A stretch of 8,259 nt of DNA from an uncultured Clostridia bacterium (GTDB taxonomy: Bacteria; Bacillota; Clostridia; Oscillospirales; Acutalibacteraceae), in assembly GCA_945971755.1 (NCBI GenBank), contig CAMFPJ010000062.1:1-8259 (forward strand), given 5' to 3'. The notes below the pieces were generated by a model. That model searched no databases, had not been told where the DNA came from, and saw only the letters and a program-made list of their open reading frames with translations. The position numbers were made by a program, and so were the translations under genes. Below are positions 1 to 5,615 of this stretch, in pieces (position 1 is the first letter of the stretch; every line of letters begins with the position of its first letter).

Positions 1-45
1 GATTGCCTCTTGTCTCGTGGGCTCGGAGATGTGTATAAGAGACAG
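1..45. other. Untrimmed Illumina Nextera i7 adapter and index (not genomic)
   Basis: Bases 12-45 match from memory the 34-base Nextera read-2 transposase adapter. It starts GTCTCGTGGGCTCGG and ends with the 19-base Tn5 mosaic end AGATGTGTATAAGAGACAG (27-45). Bases 4-11, TGCCTCTT, match the i7 index N711 as it reads in the adapter oligo, and bases 1-3 (GAT) fit the last bases of the P7 segment before the index. Genomic DNA therefore begins at base 46. The stretch should be trimmed and not read as a biological Tn5 remnant or promoter. Confidence 0.97.
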
Positions 46-85
46 CCTATGAATAAAATCAATAGGTGTGAAATTTTCCATACAT

Positions 86-91
86 AGGAGG
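86..91 (+). promoter_or_regulatory. ftsZ ribosome binding site
   Basis: AGGAGG lies nine bases before the ATG at 101, an ideal Shine-Dalgarno site and spacing. It fixes the ftsZ start at 101. A GTG at 68 in the same frame lies upstream of this site and has no ribosome binding site of its own. Confidence 0.9.
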
Positions 92-100
92 ATGTTAAAA

Positions 101-1183
101 ATGGCATTCGAAATTGATAATCAGTACGAAGATATTACTAACATTAAGGTAATCGGTGTAGGCGGCGGCGGCGGAAACGCAATCAACCGCATGGGTAAGG
201 CAGGCATCAACGGCGTTCACCTTATCGCAATTAACACTGACAAGCAGGCTCTTGCACGTTCACTTGCGGAGCAGAAAATTCAGATTGGTGAAAAAGTAAC
301 TTCAGGCAGAGGCGCAGGCGCAAAGCCCGAAATCGGTCAGAAATCTGCTGAAGAAAACAGAGACGCAATCATAGAAGCTCTTAACGGCACACAGATGGTA
401 TTTGTTACTGCCGGTATGGGCGGCGGAACAGGTACAGGTGCTGCTCCCATTATTGCGGAAATCGCAAAAGAAAAGGGTATCCTCACAGTAGGCATCGTTA
501 CAAAGCCTTTCGCATTTGAGGGCGCACACAGAATGAAGCAAGCCGAAGCAGGTATTGCAGAACTTGCACAGCACGTTGACTCACTTATCGTAATTCCTAA
601 CGAAAGACTCAAATATGTTTCAGAGCAGAAGCTTACTCTTGCTAACGCATTTGAAATTGCTGACGATGTTCTTCGTCAGGGCGTCAACTCAGTTACAGAG
701 CTTATCACCATGCCCGCATTCATCAACCTTGACTTTGCAGACGTTACTTCAATTATGAAGGATGCCGGCCACGCACACATGGGCATCGGCAGAGCAAGCG
801 GTAAGGATAAGGCAGAACAGGCAGCCAACGCAGCAATTACCAGCCCGCTTCTTGAAACAACAATCAACGGCGCAAAGGGCGTAATCATCAGCATTACAGC
901 TTCTCCCGACATCACTCTTGAAGATGTGGACACAGCAGCAGGCATTGTTCGTGCACAGGCTGACGAAGACGCAAACATCATCTTCGGTGTTGCATTTGAT
1001 GACAAGCTTGATGACGAAATGGTTGTTACCGTTATTGCAACAGGCTTTGGCCTTGATGCAAACGGTATGGCAAAGAGACCGAGTTACAACGATAGCATTG
1101 ACATCAGCTCAAACAGTGGCTCCAACTTCGGCGCTGACGATGATATGGGCGACATTCTTGACCTTTTCAAGAGTAAGAGATAA
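101..1183 (+). CDS. ftsZ: Cell division protein FtsZ
   Basis: FtsZ is the tubulin-like GTPase that polymerises into the cytoplasmic Z ring and recruits the division machinery. The 360-residue product has the glycine-rich nucleotide loop VGVGGGGGNAINRM-type segment near residues 17-31, the tubulin signature GGGTGTG at 107-113, and the T7 catalytic loop NLDFAD at 209-214, which completes the GTPase site of the next subunit. The globular core ends near residue 316. A short serine/asparagine/acid-rich linker follows, ending in GDILDLFKSKR, the likely partner-binding tail. That tail keeps the acidic-hydrophobic-basic pattern but lacks the proline of the common DIPxFLR form. The start at 101 is set by AGGAGG at 86-91. 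Codons look more biased (CTT, GCA, AAC, CGT) than in neighbouring genes, as expected for high expression. The promoter and upstream gene are cut off by the contig end. Family assignment is certain. Confidence 0.98.
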   Translation: MAFEIDNQYEDITNIKVIGVGGGGGNAINRMGKAGINGVHLIAINTDKQALARSLAEQKIQIGEKVTSGRGAGAKPEIGQKSAEENRDAIIEALNGTQMVFVTAGMGGGTGTGAAPIIAEIAKEKGILTVGIVTKPFAFEGAHRMKQAEAGIAELAQHVDSLIVIPNERLKYVSEQKLTLANAFEIADDVLRQGVNSVTELITMPAFINLDFADVTSIMKDAGHAHMGIGRASGKDKAEQAANAAITSPLLETTINGAKGVIISITASPDITLEDVDTAAGIVRAQADEDANIIFGVAFDDKLDDEMVVTVIATGFGLDANGMAKRPSYNDSIDISSNSGSNFGADDDMGDILDLFKSKR

Positions 1184-1200
1184 TTTGAATTAAACTTCAA

Positions 1201-1226
1201 AACACCCCACAATTTTGTGGGGTGTT
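1201..1226. terminator. GC-rich perfect hairpin after ftsZ
   Basis: The arms AACACCCCACAA (1201-1212) and TTGTGGGGTGTT (1215-1226) are perfectly complementary around two bases. The realistic fold is a ten-pair stem with an AATTTT loop. It sits 17 bases after the ftsZ stop. The run following it on the plus strand (ATTATA) is a poor U-tract, so by itself it may be a weak terminator or a 3'-end stabiliser. It probably works with the next hairpin. Confidence 0.7.
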
Positions 1227-1230
1227 ATTA

Positions 1231-1267
1231 TACAAAAGCGGAGCAGTTTTACTGCTCCGCTTTTGTA
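1231..1267. terminator. Bidirectional intrinsic terminator between convergent genes
   Basis: The arms TACAAAAGCGGAGCAG (1231-1246) and CTGCTCCGCTTTTGTA (1252-1267) form a perfect 16-pair stem around TTTTA. The GC-rich core AGCGGAGCAG is bordered by AAAA on the left and TTTT on the right, so RNA from either strand ends in a stem followed by U residues. It lies between the ftsZ stop (1183) and the stop of the minus-strand cysteine protein (1282-1284), as expected for a shared terminator. Confidence 0.85.
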
Positions 1268-1281
1268 TGTGAAACTATGAA

Positions 1282-1500
1282 TTATAAACTGAAATCGTCC
1301 TCGTTAAATTCTCCTAAAGGTGTGGGGCGTCTTGGCTGACGCTTTAACACATCATAACTGAATTTTTTACAAAAATCATCCTTTTCCATAACGCCTTTCT
1401 TAATGCACAAAACCGTTTCTCCGTCAGGCGACGACTTTCCGTGTGCACAGTAAGAGCAGGATGGAGATATTTCTTTTTTATTCAAAAGTTTGTTTCTCAT
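1282..1500 (-). CDS. Small four-cysteine protein, function unknown
   Basis: This 72-residue soluble protein has no signal peptide or membrane segment. Cysteines at 15, 18, 32 and 44 (CSYC, then VLC, then DDFCKKF) could bind zinc or an iron-sulfur cluster; that is inference from spacing only. After the last cysteine comes the basic stretch YDVLKRQPRRP, then an acidic tail GEFNEDDFSL. I recall similar unnamed proteins in Clostridia but cannot assign a named family. I chose the ATG at 1500 because GGTGAT lies just before it (minus strand, 1506-1511) and it follows the ylbJ stop by 19 bases. A TTG at 1545 in the same frame would overlap ylbJ by 26 bases and adds a lysine-rich leader with no clear ribosome binding site. 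It is the second gene of a ylbJ operon and ends at the shared terminator. Confidence 0.75.
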   Translation of the reverse strand: MRNKLLNKKEISPSCSYCAHGKSSPDGETVLCIKKGVMEKDDFCKKFSYDVLKRQPRRPTPLGEFNEDDFSL

Positions 1501-1505
1501 TTTTA

Positions 1506-1511
1506 TCACCG
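1506..1511 (-). promoter_or_regulatory. Ribosome binding site deciding the start of the cysteine protein
   Basis: Read on the minus strand, GGTGAT (plus-strand ATCACC, 1506-1511) lies five bases before the ATG at 1500. The same GGTGA-type core precedes yqfC, yqfD, phoH and yqzL in this window, which supports this start over the in-frame TTG at 1545. Confidence 0.7.
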
Positions 1512-1519
1512 AATAGAGT

Positions 1520-2569
1520 TTAGCACATTTTTTCTTTTCTATCAATACTAAATATAAATGTCATACACATAAAGAAAAATGCAACAACCGTCGGAGCGGA
1601 AACGGATATTGCAGATACCCTCGCACTTTCAAAGGTGTATGCTACGCTTTGGTCAATTGGGAAAAAGTACAAAATCAAGTGGCAAATTACTGCAGAAAGG
1701 GCAGAGTTTACAAGCCTGCCTGCAAGAAATTTTTTATACTGTAAATTGCTGTCCCGAAGAAATGATAATACTTGACAATGCACGCAAAATCCGCCGAAGC
1801 CCGTGAGCGCCGTAACTACGGGAACAGGGCAAATTTTTGACGCCGTAACTGTCCCGCCGGTAACCTCCAAAACAGAACTTAAAATTTGACCGACATTTCC
1901 TAATTTCTCCGTAATGCAGGCAGTGATTGCACCAAACAAAATTACCCAAGCACTGATTTTCAGCATTGACTGAAAAGCATTCCAAACTGAATATGTTATT
2001 TCATCGCCTGAAAATCTCGGAGGTTTACTTTTCCGCTCTGACTTACTTTTACTGTCACTTAAAAATCTTGTAAAAATACCTATTAAAAGTGTTGAAATAC
2101 AAAGGGAAATAAAAATAACAATGCCGATAAGTTCATTGCCGTATATTCCGACACCTAATGCGGTAACAGTAAAAGCAGGGCCTGCGTTCATACAAAACAT
2201 TGAAAGCCTTTTAGCTTCATTTTCAGTGATTTCACCGCTTTTTACACTGTCGCTTACCATTTTAAGCCCTACTGGGTAACCGCCGATTAAAGCCATAAAA
2301 ATTATCTGCCCTGCATTTTCGGGTAAACAGAAAAGAAATTTTGTTACTTTTCGTAATGCTCTGCACGGCAAATAAAGTGCATTTGTCCGCAAAATAAATG
2401 TTGAAAGCGCCATAATGGGAAACAGCGACGGAATAAGCGTTTTAAGGCAAATTTCAACACCCGATTTTGCTCCGTTTAACGCACTTTCGGGGAACGAAAA
2501 TAAAAGTGCACCGATACAAACTGCAAAAATCAGCGGTGCAAGGTTCAGTTTAGGCTTAATAATTATCAT
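1520..2569 (-). CDS. ylbJ: Sporulation integral membrane protein YlbJ family
   Basis: YlbJ is a polytopic membrane protein of the nucleoside-recognition/gate superfamily, needed in Bacillus subtilis for proper spore formation and expressed there in the mother cell under sigma-E. The 349-residue product is shorter than the Bacillus form (about 400). Family marks visible are IPSLFPIMALS at 46-56, GGYPVGLKM at 96-104 followed by SVKSGEIT, CMNAGPAFTVTALG near 126-139, and GFGGFCVHCQV near 257-267. Hydrophobic segments lie near 10-26, 46-62, 86-100, 128-166 (two spans), 203-219, 249-265, 287-303 and 322-342, about eight to nine in all. A charged lysine/serine-rich loop at 170-186 separates the two halves. 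The ATG at 2569 follows GGGTGTGA. It is divergent from yqfC, another sporulation family gene, and is followed after 19 bases by the cysteine protein. The transported or sensed substrate is unknown. Confidence 0.88.
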   Translation of the reverse strand: MIIIKPKLNLAPLIFAVCIGALLFSFPESALNGAKSGVEICLKTLIPSLFPIMALSTFILRTNALYLPCRALRKVTKFLFCLPENAGQIIFMALIGGYPVGLKMVSDSVKSGEITENEAKRLSMFCMNAGPAFTVTALGVGIYGNELIGIVIFISLCISTLLIGIFTRFLSDSKSKSERKSKPPRFSGDEITYSVWNAFQSMLKISAWVILFGAITACITEKLGNVGQILSSVLEVTGGTVTASKICPVPVVTALTGFGGFCVHCQVLSFLRDSNLQYKKFLAGRLVNSALSAVICHLILYFFPIDQSVAYTFESARVSAISVSAPTVVAFFFMCMTFIFSIDRKEKMC

Positions 2570-2643
2570 ATTTCACACCCGATATAATATATTTAACTGT
2601 AAGGAATATAATGAATGAATTTTGAAAAACCGAGGTGACTTTT
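2570..2643. promoter_or_regulatory. Divergent ylbJ / yqfC control region
   Basis: This AT-rich gap of 74 bases must hold promoters for both directions. Toward yqfC, TAATATA (2585-2591), 13 bases, then AATATAAT (2605-2612) resembles the sigma-E pattern (kmATATT and CATACAnT), with one mismatch in the first box and two in the second. The same -10 contains TATAAT, but no TTGACA-like hexamer stands at the right distance for sigma-A. Toward ylbJ only weak TATATT/TATTAT boxes are visible. The sigma-E reading is supported mainly by the known sigma-E control of ylbJ and yqfCD in Bacillus. Confidence 0.45.
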
Positions 2644-2904
2644 TTGAAGAAAAAAGCAAGAGAAAAAAGCAAGAAAATCACCGCCGCAACAGAGCTTGCC
2701 TTATCTTCGCAGCTAACGGTTTTGGGTAATCACGAAGCAGTAATTGAGGGGTGCCGTGACATTGAGGAATACGACGACGGAAAAATTAAATTCAGCCTCG
2801 GAAATTTGAGCATAAGTTTTTGCGGAAAAGACCTCATGATTAAAAATTTCGGAGACGGCAGTGCAGTAATTTGCGGTGAAATTGCAGACATTTCTTTTTG
2901 TTAA
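2644..2904 (+). CDS. yqfC: Sporulation protein YqfC (YabP/YqfC family)
   Basis: This small cytoplasmic sporulation protein is normally encoded next to yqfD. The 86-residue product begins with a strongly basic leader (KKKAREKSKK). The family's short beta-rich core follows, seen as LTVLGNHEAVIEGCRDIEEY, LGNLSISFCGKDLMIKNF and VICGEIADISF; the pattern 'I.G..L.I......I.G.I..I.F' is typical. The TTG at 2644 is the likely start because GAGGTGA (2632-2638) sits five bases before it. An in-frame GTG at 2635 lies inside that ribosome binding site and would have none of its own. The gene is first in the plus-strand run and ends nine bases before yqfD. Its molecular function is unknown; the family is made in the mother cell in Bacillus. 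Confidence 0.88.
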   Translation: MKKKAREKSKKITAATELALSSQLTVLGNHEAVIEGCRDIEEYDDGKIKFSLGNLSISFCGKDLMIKNFGDGSAVICGEIADISFC

Positions 2905-2913
2905 GGTGATTGT

Positions 2914-4092
2914 ATGATAATAATTGAATTTTTAAGATACATAATAGGATTTGTGAAATTTAAGTCTTTCGGTGGGTTTTCCGAGCGCTTTTTGAACCTT
3001 TGCAACAGTGAAGATATCCCCCTGTGGAATATTAAAAATCAAAACGGAGAAATAACCGCATTTACGTCAGTTAACGGATATAAAAGAATTCGCAAAATTT
3101 CAAAAAACACCGGTATGACAACAAGAATAGTTAAGAAAAACGGCATCAGGTTTTGGCTTTCAAAAAACAAAGTTCGTTCGGGACTTGCAGTGGGCGCAGT
3201 TGCAATGGTTTTAATTATGGCAACACTTTCACAGTTCGTCTGGCGAATTGAAGTGATCGGAAATGTAAATACTGATGAAGAAGAAATTTTATCGGCTTTT
3301 GAGGAGTACGGGGTTAAAATCGGAGCAAAAACCGACTCGCTCGGGCTTAAAAAAATTACTGCGGACGCACTGACGCTTTTGCCATCTGTTTCATGGGCAA
3401 GCGTTAACAAAAAAGGCAGCGTTCTTTGCATTGAGGTCAGAGAAAAGCGCGAAATTCCCGAAATGTACGATGCGTCGGTTCCCACTAATGTTGTTGCAAG
3501 TGAGGACGGACTGATTATTTCATCGGATGTATTACAAGGTACCGAAGAAGTAAAAGTCGGCTCTGCCGTAAGAAAAGGAGACTTGCTCATAAGCGGAGTT
3601 ATCACTCATCGTGACGGCGGCGAAGAGCTTTTGCATGCAGACGGCTTTGTTCGTGCGGAGACAAAAGATAAATTTGAAATCTCAACAAAAAGCCTTGACC
3701 TTTACTCTCTTGAAAGAATTGAAAAACGTACTGATATTTTTTTCTTCGGAGTTGTAATTCCCACAGGGGCAAAGCCACAGGGTGACATTCTGGGTGACAG
3801 TGCGTCGTTTCTTAAAAGCGGTGATACGCTTTTGCCGGTGGGCGTAGTGCGTAAAACCGGACTTAAATTTTCGGAAGACGGAGATTATTCAAGCGACTAT
3901 CTTAATTTAATCTGTAATTTCAAATGCGCTGAGCACGTAAAAAATTTGACTGAGACAGCAGAGGTAAAAAACACAAAAATTTCTCGCAGCGAAATAGGGC
4001 ATAATACTCTTTATGAGGCAAGTTCAATTTGCGAAAAAAATATTGCCGAGCTTCAGGAAATTTATATTGAAAAAACTAATGACATTGCATAA
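2914..4092 (+). CDS. yqfD: Sporulation membrane protein YqfD
   Basis: YqfD-family proteins are single-pass membrane proteins expressed during sporulation, with a large extracytoplasmic part of unknown biochemical role. The 392-residue product has normal family length. Residues 1-85 form a basic N-terminal region, with the GYKRIRKISKNTG segment near 55-67. A membrane helix lies near 89-109 (AVGAVAMVLIMATLSQFVW region). It is followed at once by a POTRA-like beta-alpha unit, WRIEVIGNVNTDEEEI, ending around GVKIGA (133-138). Later come VREKREIPEM (175-184) and VKVGSAVRKGDLLISG (213-228), a lipoyl/HlyD-like pattern common in this family. The C-terminal CEKNIAELQEI is also typical. The start ATG is preceded by AAGGTGAT (2903-2910), which overlaps the yqfC stop, so the two genes are probably translationally linked. 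Its last codons overlap the -35 of the next promoter. Confidence 0.92.
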   Translation: MIIIEFLRYIIGFVKFKSFGGFSERFLNLCNSEDIPLWNIKNQNGEITAFTSVNGYKRIRKISKNTGMTTRIVKKNGIRFWLSKNKVRSGLAVGAVAMVLIMATLSQFVWRIEVIGNVNTDEEEILSAFEEYGVKIGAKTDSLGLKKITADALTLLPSVSWASVNKKGSVLCIEVREKREIPEMYDASVPTNVVASEDGLIISSDVLQGTEEVKVGSAVRKGDLLISGVITHRDGGEELLHADGFVRAETKDKFEISTKSLDLYSLERIEKRTDIFFFGVVIPTGAKPQGDILGDSASFLKSGDTLLPVGVVRKTGLKFSEDGDYSSDYLNLICNFKCAEHVKNLTETAEVKNTKISRSEIGHNTLYEASSICEKNIAELQEIYIEKTNDIA

Positions 4093-4107
4093 AAAATGTG
4101 ATATAAT
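4079..4107 (+). promoter_or_regulatory. Sigma-A promoter with extended -10 driving phoH
   Basis: ATGACA (4079-4084, five of six matches to TTGACA), a 17-base spacer, and a perfect TATAAT (4102-4107) preceded by TG at 4099-4100 make a textbook extended -10 promoter. The -35 lies inside the last codons of yqfD. The transcript should start near 4114, leaving a leader of about 27 bases before the phoH ATG at 4141. It would express phoH and the genes behind it independently of the sporulation genes yqfCD. Confidence 0.75.
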
Positions 4108-4140
4108 ATGTTGAATATAACTAAAAAATCAGGTGACAGA

Positions 4141-5103
4141 ATGTTTGAACAAGTCATAAGCGTTGACAGAATGGAACAGGCGGTCAGTCTGTTCGGCAGT
4201 TTTGACGAAAACATCAAACTAATTGAATCCCATTACGGTGTAACTGTTCTCAGCCGCGGCTCTGAAATTAAAATCACGGGCGACGCAGAGTCGGTTTCAA
4301 AAGCCGTCAGAGCAATTAACGGGCTTTTGGTTTTAATAAACCGAGGTGAATCTCTTTCGGAGCAAAATGTGCGATATGTCATCAGCCTTGCGGATGACGG
4401 CAATGAGGACAAGCTCTCTGCTCTTTCGGGGGACTGTATTTGCATTACAAGCAAGGGCAAGCCTGTAAAACCGAAAACACTTGGGCAGAAAAAGTATGTT
4501 GATTCAATTCGCAATAACACAATTACTCTCGGTGCAGGCCCTGCGGGTACGGGTAAAACTTATTTGGCAGTTGCTATGGCGGTAAATGCCTTCCGGGCCA
4601 AAGAGGTTAACAGAATAATTCTTACAAGACCTGCAGTTGAAGCAGGGGAGAAATTAGGCTTTTTACCGGGTGACCTTCAGCAAAAGGTTGACCCATATTT
4701 AAGACCTCTTTATGATGCTCTTTTTGATATGCTCGGTGCAGAGAGCTTTCAAAAATATCAGGAGCGCGGCAGTATTGAGGTTGCGCCTCTTGCTTACATG
4801 CGAGGAAGAACCCTTGATGACTCGTTTATTATTCTCGACGAGGCGCAGAATACAACGAGAGAGCAAATGAAAATGTTTTTAACAAGACTCGGCTTCGGTT
4901 CAAAGATTGTTGTTACCGGTGACGTTACGCAGATAGATTTACCGGACGGCAAAAAATCAGGTCTTGTTGATGCAATGCGAATTCTTAAAAATGTTGACGG
5001 CATTGCAATTAACACATTTACGGAAAAAGACGTTGTACGTCATAAGTTAGTTCAGGATATTATTAAGGCATACGAAAAACAGGAAGAGAGAAAGAAAAAA
5101 TGA
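4141..5103 (+). CDS. phoH: PhoH family ATPase
   Basis: This cytoplasmic P-loop NTPase of the PhoH (YbeZ) family is associated with RNA metabolism and conserved beside the rRNA-processing gene ybeY. The 320-residue product has an N-terminal KH-like region (about 20-75, including YGVTVLSRGSEIKITG). Next is the Q-motif-like TLGQKKYVDSI (113-123), Walker A GPAGTGKT (133-140), and the family stretch TRPAVEAGEKLGFLPGDLQQ (162-181). Walker B IILDEAQNTT is at 230-239 and the VVTGDVTQIDL motif at 257-267. I take the ATG at 4141 because AGGTGA (4131-4136) precedes it by four bases. An in-frame ATG at 4108 directly abuts the TATAAT of the promoter, so a transcript starting near 4114 would not contain it. 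The ATGA at 5100-5103 couples its stop to the ybeY start. Its physiological role remains poorly defined in the family. Confidence 0.95.
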   Translation: MFEQVISVDRMEQAVSLFGSFDENIKLIESHYGVTVLSRGSEIKITGDAESVSKAVRAINGLLVLINRGESLSEQNVRYVISLADDGNEDKLSALSGDCICITSKGKPVKPKTLGQKKYVDSIRNNTITLGAGPAGTGKTYLAVAMAVNAFRAKEVNRIILTRPAVEAGEKLGFLPGDLQQKVDPYLRPLYDALFDMLGAESFQKYQERGSIEVAPLAYMRGRTLDDSFIILDEAQNTTREQMKMFLTRLGFGSKIVVTGDVTQIDLPDGKKSGLVDAMRILKNVDGIAINTFTEKDVVRHKLVQDIIKAYEKQEERKKK

Positions 5104-5606
5104 AGGGAAAAATCAAGGTAATTACAACAAACGCCCAAAATGTCATGAAAATTCCTACGGGAGTAAAAATGTTAATTCGCCGCTGCTGCAATGCGGTTTT
5201 AACTCACGAAAATTTTGAGGGCAACGCAGAAATAAGTGTTACGATTGTTGATGATGAGCGTATTCATGAACTTAATAAGCAGTACAGAAATATTGACAGA
5301 AGCACAGATGTTCTTTCGTTTCCGCTTGGTGAAAACGGCGTTTATGATATAAATCACGACACGGGCGCAAAAATGCTCGGAGACATTGTGATTTCCATTG
5401 AACACGCGTTTGAACAGGCAGAAAAATACGGCCACTCTTTAGAGCGTGAAATCGGTTTTTTAACAGTTCACTCACTTCTTCACCTGCTCGGTTATGACCA
5501 TGAAAACGGCGGTCTTGAGGCAGTTCGCATGCGTGAAAAGGAAGAGGCCGCGCTTACTCAAATCGGTCTTAAGCGAAACGGCAGTTACTATTTTGACGAG
5601 GAGTAA
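5100..5606 (+). CDS. ybeY: Endoribonuclease YbeY (rRNA maturation factor)
   Basis: YbeY is a zinc-dependent single-strand endoribonuclease involved in 16S rRNA 3'-end maturation and ribosome quality control. The 168-residue product carries the zinc triad HSLLHLLGYDH, with H124, H128 and H134 as ligands. It also has the conserved QYRNIDRSTDVLSFP segment (61-75), in which R63 matches the catalytically important arginine of the Escherichia coli enzyme. The MLGDIVIS strand is at 92-99. Length is normal. The start overlaps the phoH stop as ATGA, with a purine-rich GGAAGAGAG upstream, so translation is probably coupled to phoH. In Bacillus subtilis the 7TM-HD gene pgpH lies between phoH and ybeY; here they are directly joined. 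Assignment is certain. Confidence 0.97.
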   Translation: MKGKIKVITTNAQNVMKIPTGVKMLIRRCCNAVLTHENFEGNAEISVTIVDDERIHELNKQYRNIDRSTDVLSFPLGENGVYDINHDTGAKMLGDIVISIEHAFEQAEKYGHSLEREIGFLTVHSLLHLLGYDHENGGLEAVRMREKEEAALTQIGLKRNGSYYFDEE

Positions 5607-5615
5607 TACATATAC

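Noticed and set aside
27..45. Tn5 mosaic end as evidence of a native transposon
   Set aside because: It is part of a complete Nextera adapter with an index upstream, at the very contig end.
68..100. Eleven-residue N-terminal extension of FtsZ from GTG 68
   Set aside because: It has no ribosome binding site, while AGGAGG at 86-91 is ideally placed for the ATG at 101, where the FtsZ sequence normally begins.
302..1193. Several open frames of 90-109 codons on the minus strand and one on the plus strand within ftsZ
   Set aside because: They are out-of-frame shadows of a strongly codon-biased gene, lack ribosome binding sites and have low-complexity products.
1501..1545. TTG 1545 as start of the cysteine protein
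   Set aside because: It would overlap ylbJ by 26 bases, adds a lysine-rich leader, and has no ribosome binding site comparable to GGTGAT before ATG 1500.
1579..1985. Open frames of 75 and 83 codons inside ylbJ
   Set aside because: They lie opposite or out of frame with a clear YlbJ coding sequence and show no family motif.
3039..3605. 188-codon minus-strand frame inside yqfD
   Set aside because: It is serine/threonine-rich shadow translation of a well-supported YqfD gene, with no start signal.
4108..4140. ATG 4108 as start of PhoH
   Set aside because: It directly abuts the TATAAT of a strong promoter and has no ribosome binding site; ATG 4141 has AGGTGA.
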